From contig CAMCNM010000124.1 in NCBI GenBank assembly GCA_945876015.1, forward strand, positions 1-6,179: a stretch of 6,179 nt of DNA, read 5' to 3'. The notes under the pieces are model-generated. The model saw nothing but the letters and a program-made list of their open reading frames with translations. It did no database searches and was not told the origin of the DNA. This document shows, piece after piece, positions 6,051-6,179 of the stretch (positions within the stretch are counted from its first letter, which is position 1; each line of letters opens with the position of its first letter). Made by a program: the position numbers and the translations under genes. The stretch is from Gemmatimonas phototrophica (lineage in GTDB: Bacteria; Gemmatimonadota; Gemmatimonadetes; Longimicrobiales; Gaopeijiaceae).

Positions 6051-6179
6051 TTGTCCTACTTCCCATCGTTCGTTCCGGACCCGGAGCTCTATCCCTTCCG
6101 GTCGCGCTGGCTGGACTCGTCGGCGGGACGCGAGCACTACATCGACGAGGGCGAGGGACCGCCGATCCTCTTCCTGCAC
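6051..6179 (+). CDS. Haloalkane dehalogenase-like alpha/beta hydrolase, N-terminal fragment (runs off right edge)
   Basis: Forty-three codons are present, starting at TTG: a short leader SYFPSFVPDPELYPF, then RSRWLDSSAGREHYIDEGEGPPILFLH. This is the N-terminus of alpha/beta-hydrolase-fold enzymes of the haloalkane dehalogenase-like group. In these the ELYPF...W lead-in precedes the first strands, HYIDEG ends one strand, and PILFLH runs into the oxyanion-hole motif HG-N/E-P-T-W. The window ends exactly at that His, so the oxyanion residues and the whole catalytic triad are outside. Many members annotated this way are not proven dehalogenases, so only the fold and the subgroup resemblance are claimed. 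The gene diverges from the propeller remnant and the liv operon and appears unrelated to the transporter. The TTG start is uncertain, but the coding frame is not. Confidence 0.72.
   Translation, partial: MSYFPSFVPDPELYPFRSRWLDSSAGREHYIDEGEGPPILFLH

Noticed and set aside
5970..6179. Minus-strand N-terminal extension of the propeller remnant to the window edge
   Set aside because: It is antisense to the hydrolase coding sequence and carries no propeller pattern before about 5969.
1..6179. tRNA, rRNA, CRISPR array, insertion sequence or riboswitch
   Set aside because: No tandem spaced repeats, transposase-like frames, terminal inverted repeats or RNA-gene hallmarks were seen on either strand.

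Overview
This GC-rich window carries most of a branched-chain amino acid-type (Liv/HAAT family) ABC uptake operon. It lies on the minus strand and reads right to left as livK, livH, livM, livG, livF, followed 22 bases later by the start of a second, unrelated substrate-binding lipoprotein of the BMP/PnrA (Med) family that leaves through the left edge. The genes are tightly packed: 10 bases between livK and livH, then ATGA (livH/livM), TGATG (livM/livG) and ATGA (livG/livF) stop-start overlaps. They look like one transcript with translational coupling. LivK would capture the ligand outside the inner membrane, LivH and LivM would form the translocation pore, and LivG and LivF would hydrolyse ATP.

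The right end (about 5344-6179) is different. A 142-base leader upstream of livK holds three copies of a CTAGCGG element and small CG-rich inverted repeats. Beyond it lies the C-terminal half of a 6-bladed beta-propeller protein on the minus strand (5486-5969). It is interrupted by an in-frame TAG and by a one-base frameshift in a run of eight G (coding strand), and it has no N-terminal half. Diverging from it, the start of a haloalkane dehalogenase-like alpha/beta hydrolase begins at a TTG codon (6051) and runs off the right edge. Neither the hydrolase fragment nor the BMP fragment forms a complete ORF inside the window.

The organism is probably a high-GC, Gram-negative-type bacterium, because both binding proteins have lipoprotein signal peptides. 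The propeller remnant, with its RTFG..G.GPGE motif and a C-terminal RDDLD segment, resembles the many 6-bladed beta-propeller lipoproteins found in Gemmatimonadota. That assignment is an inference from memory of the family and not a database result. The transporter itself looks ordinary. The less ordinary points are an enlarged LivH with an extra hydrophobic segment, a BMP-type binding protein joined to a Liv operon, the broken propeller gene, and the clustering of every CTAG tetranucleotide of the window in the non-transporter end.
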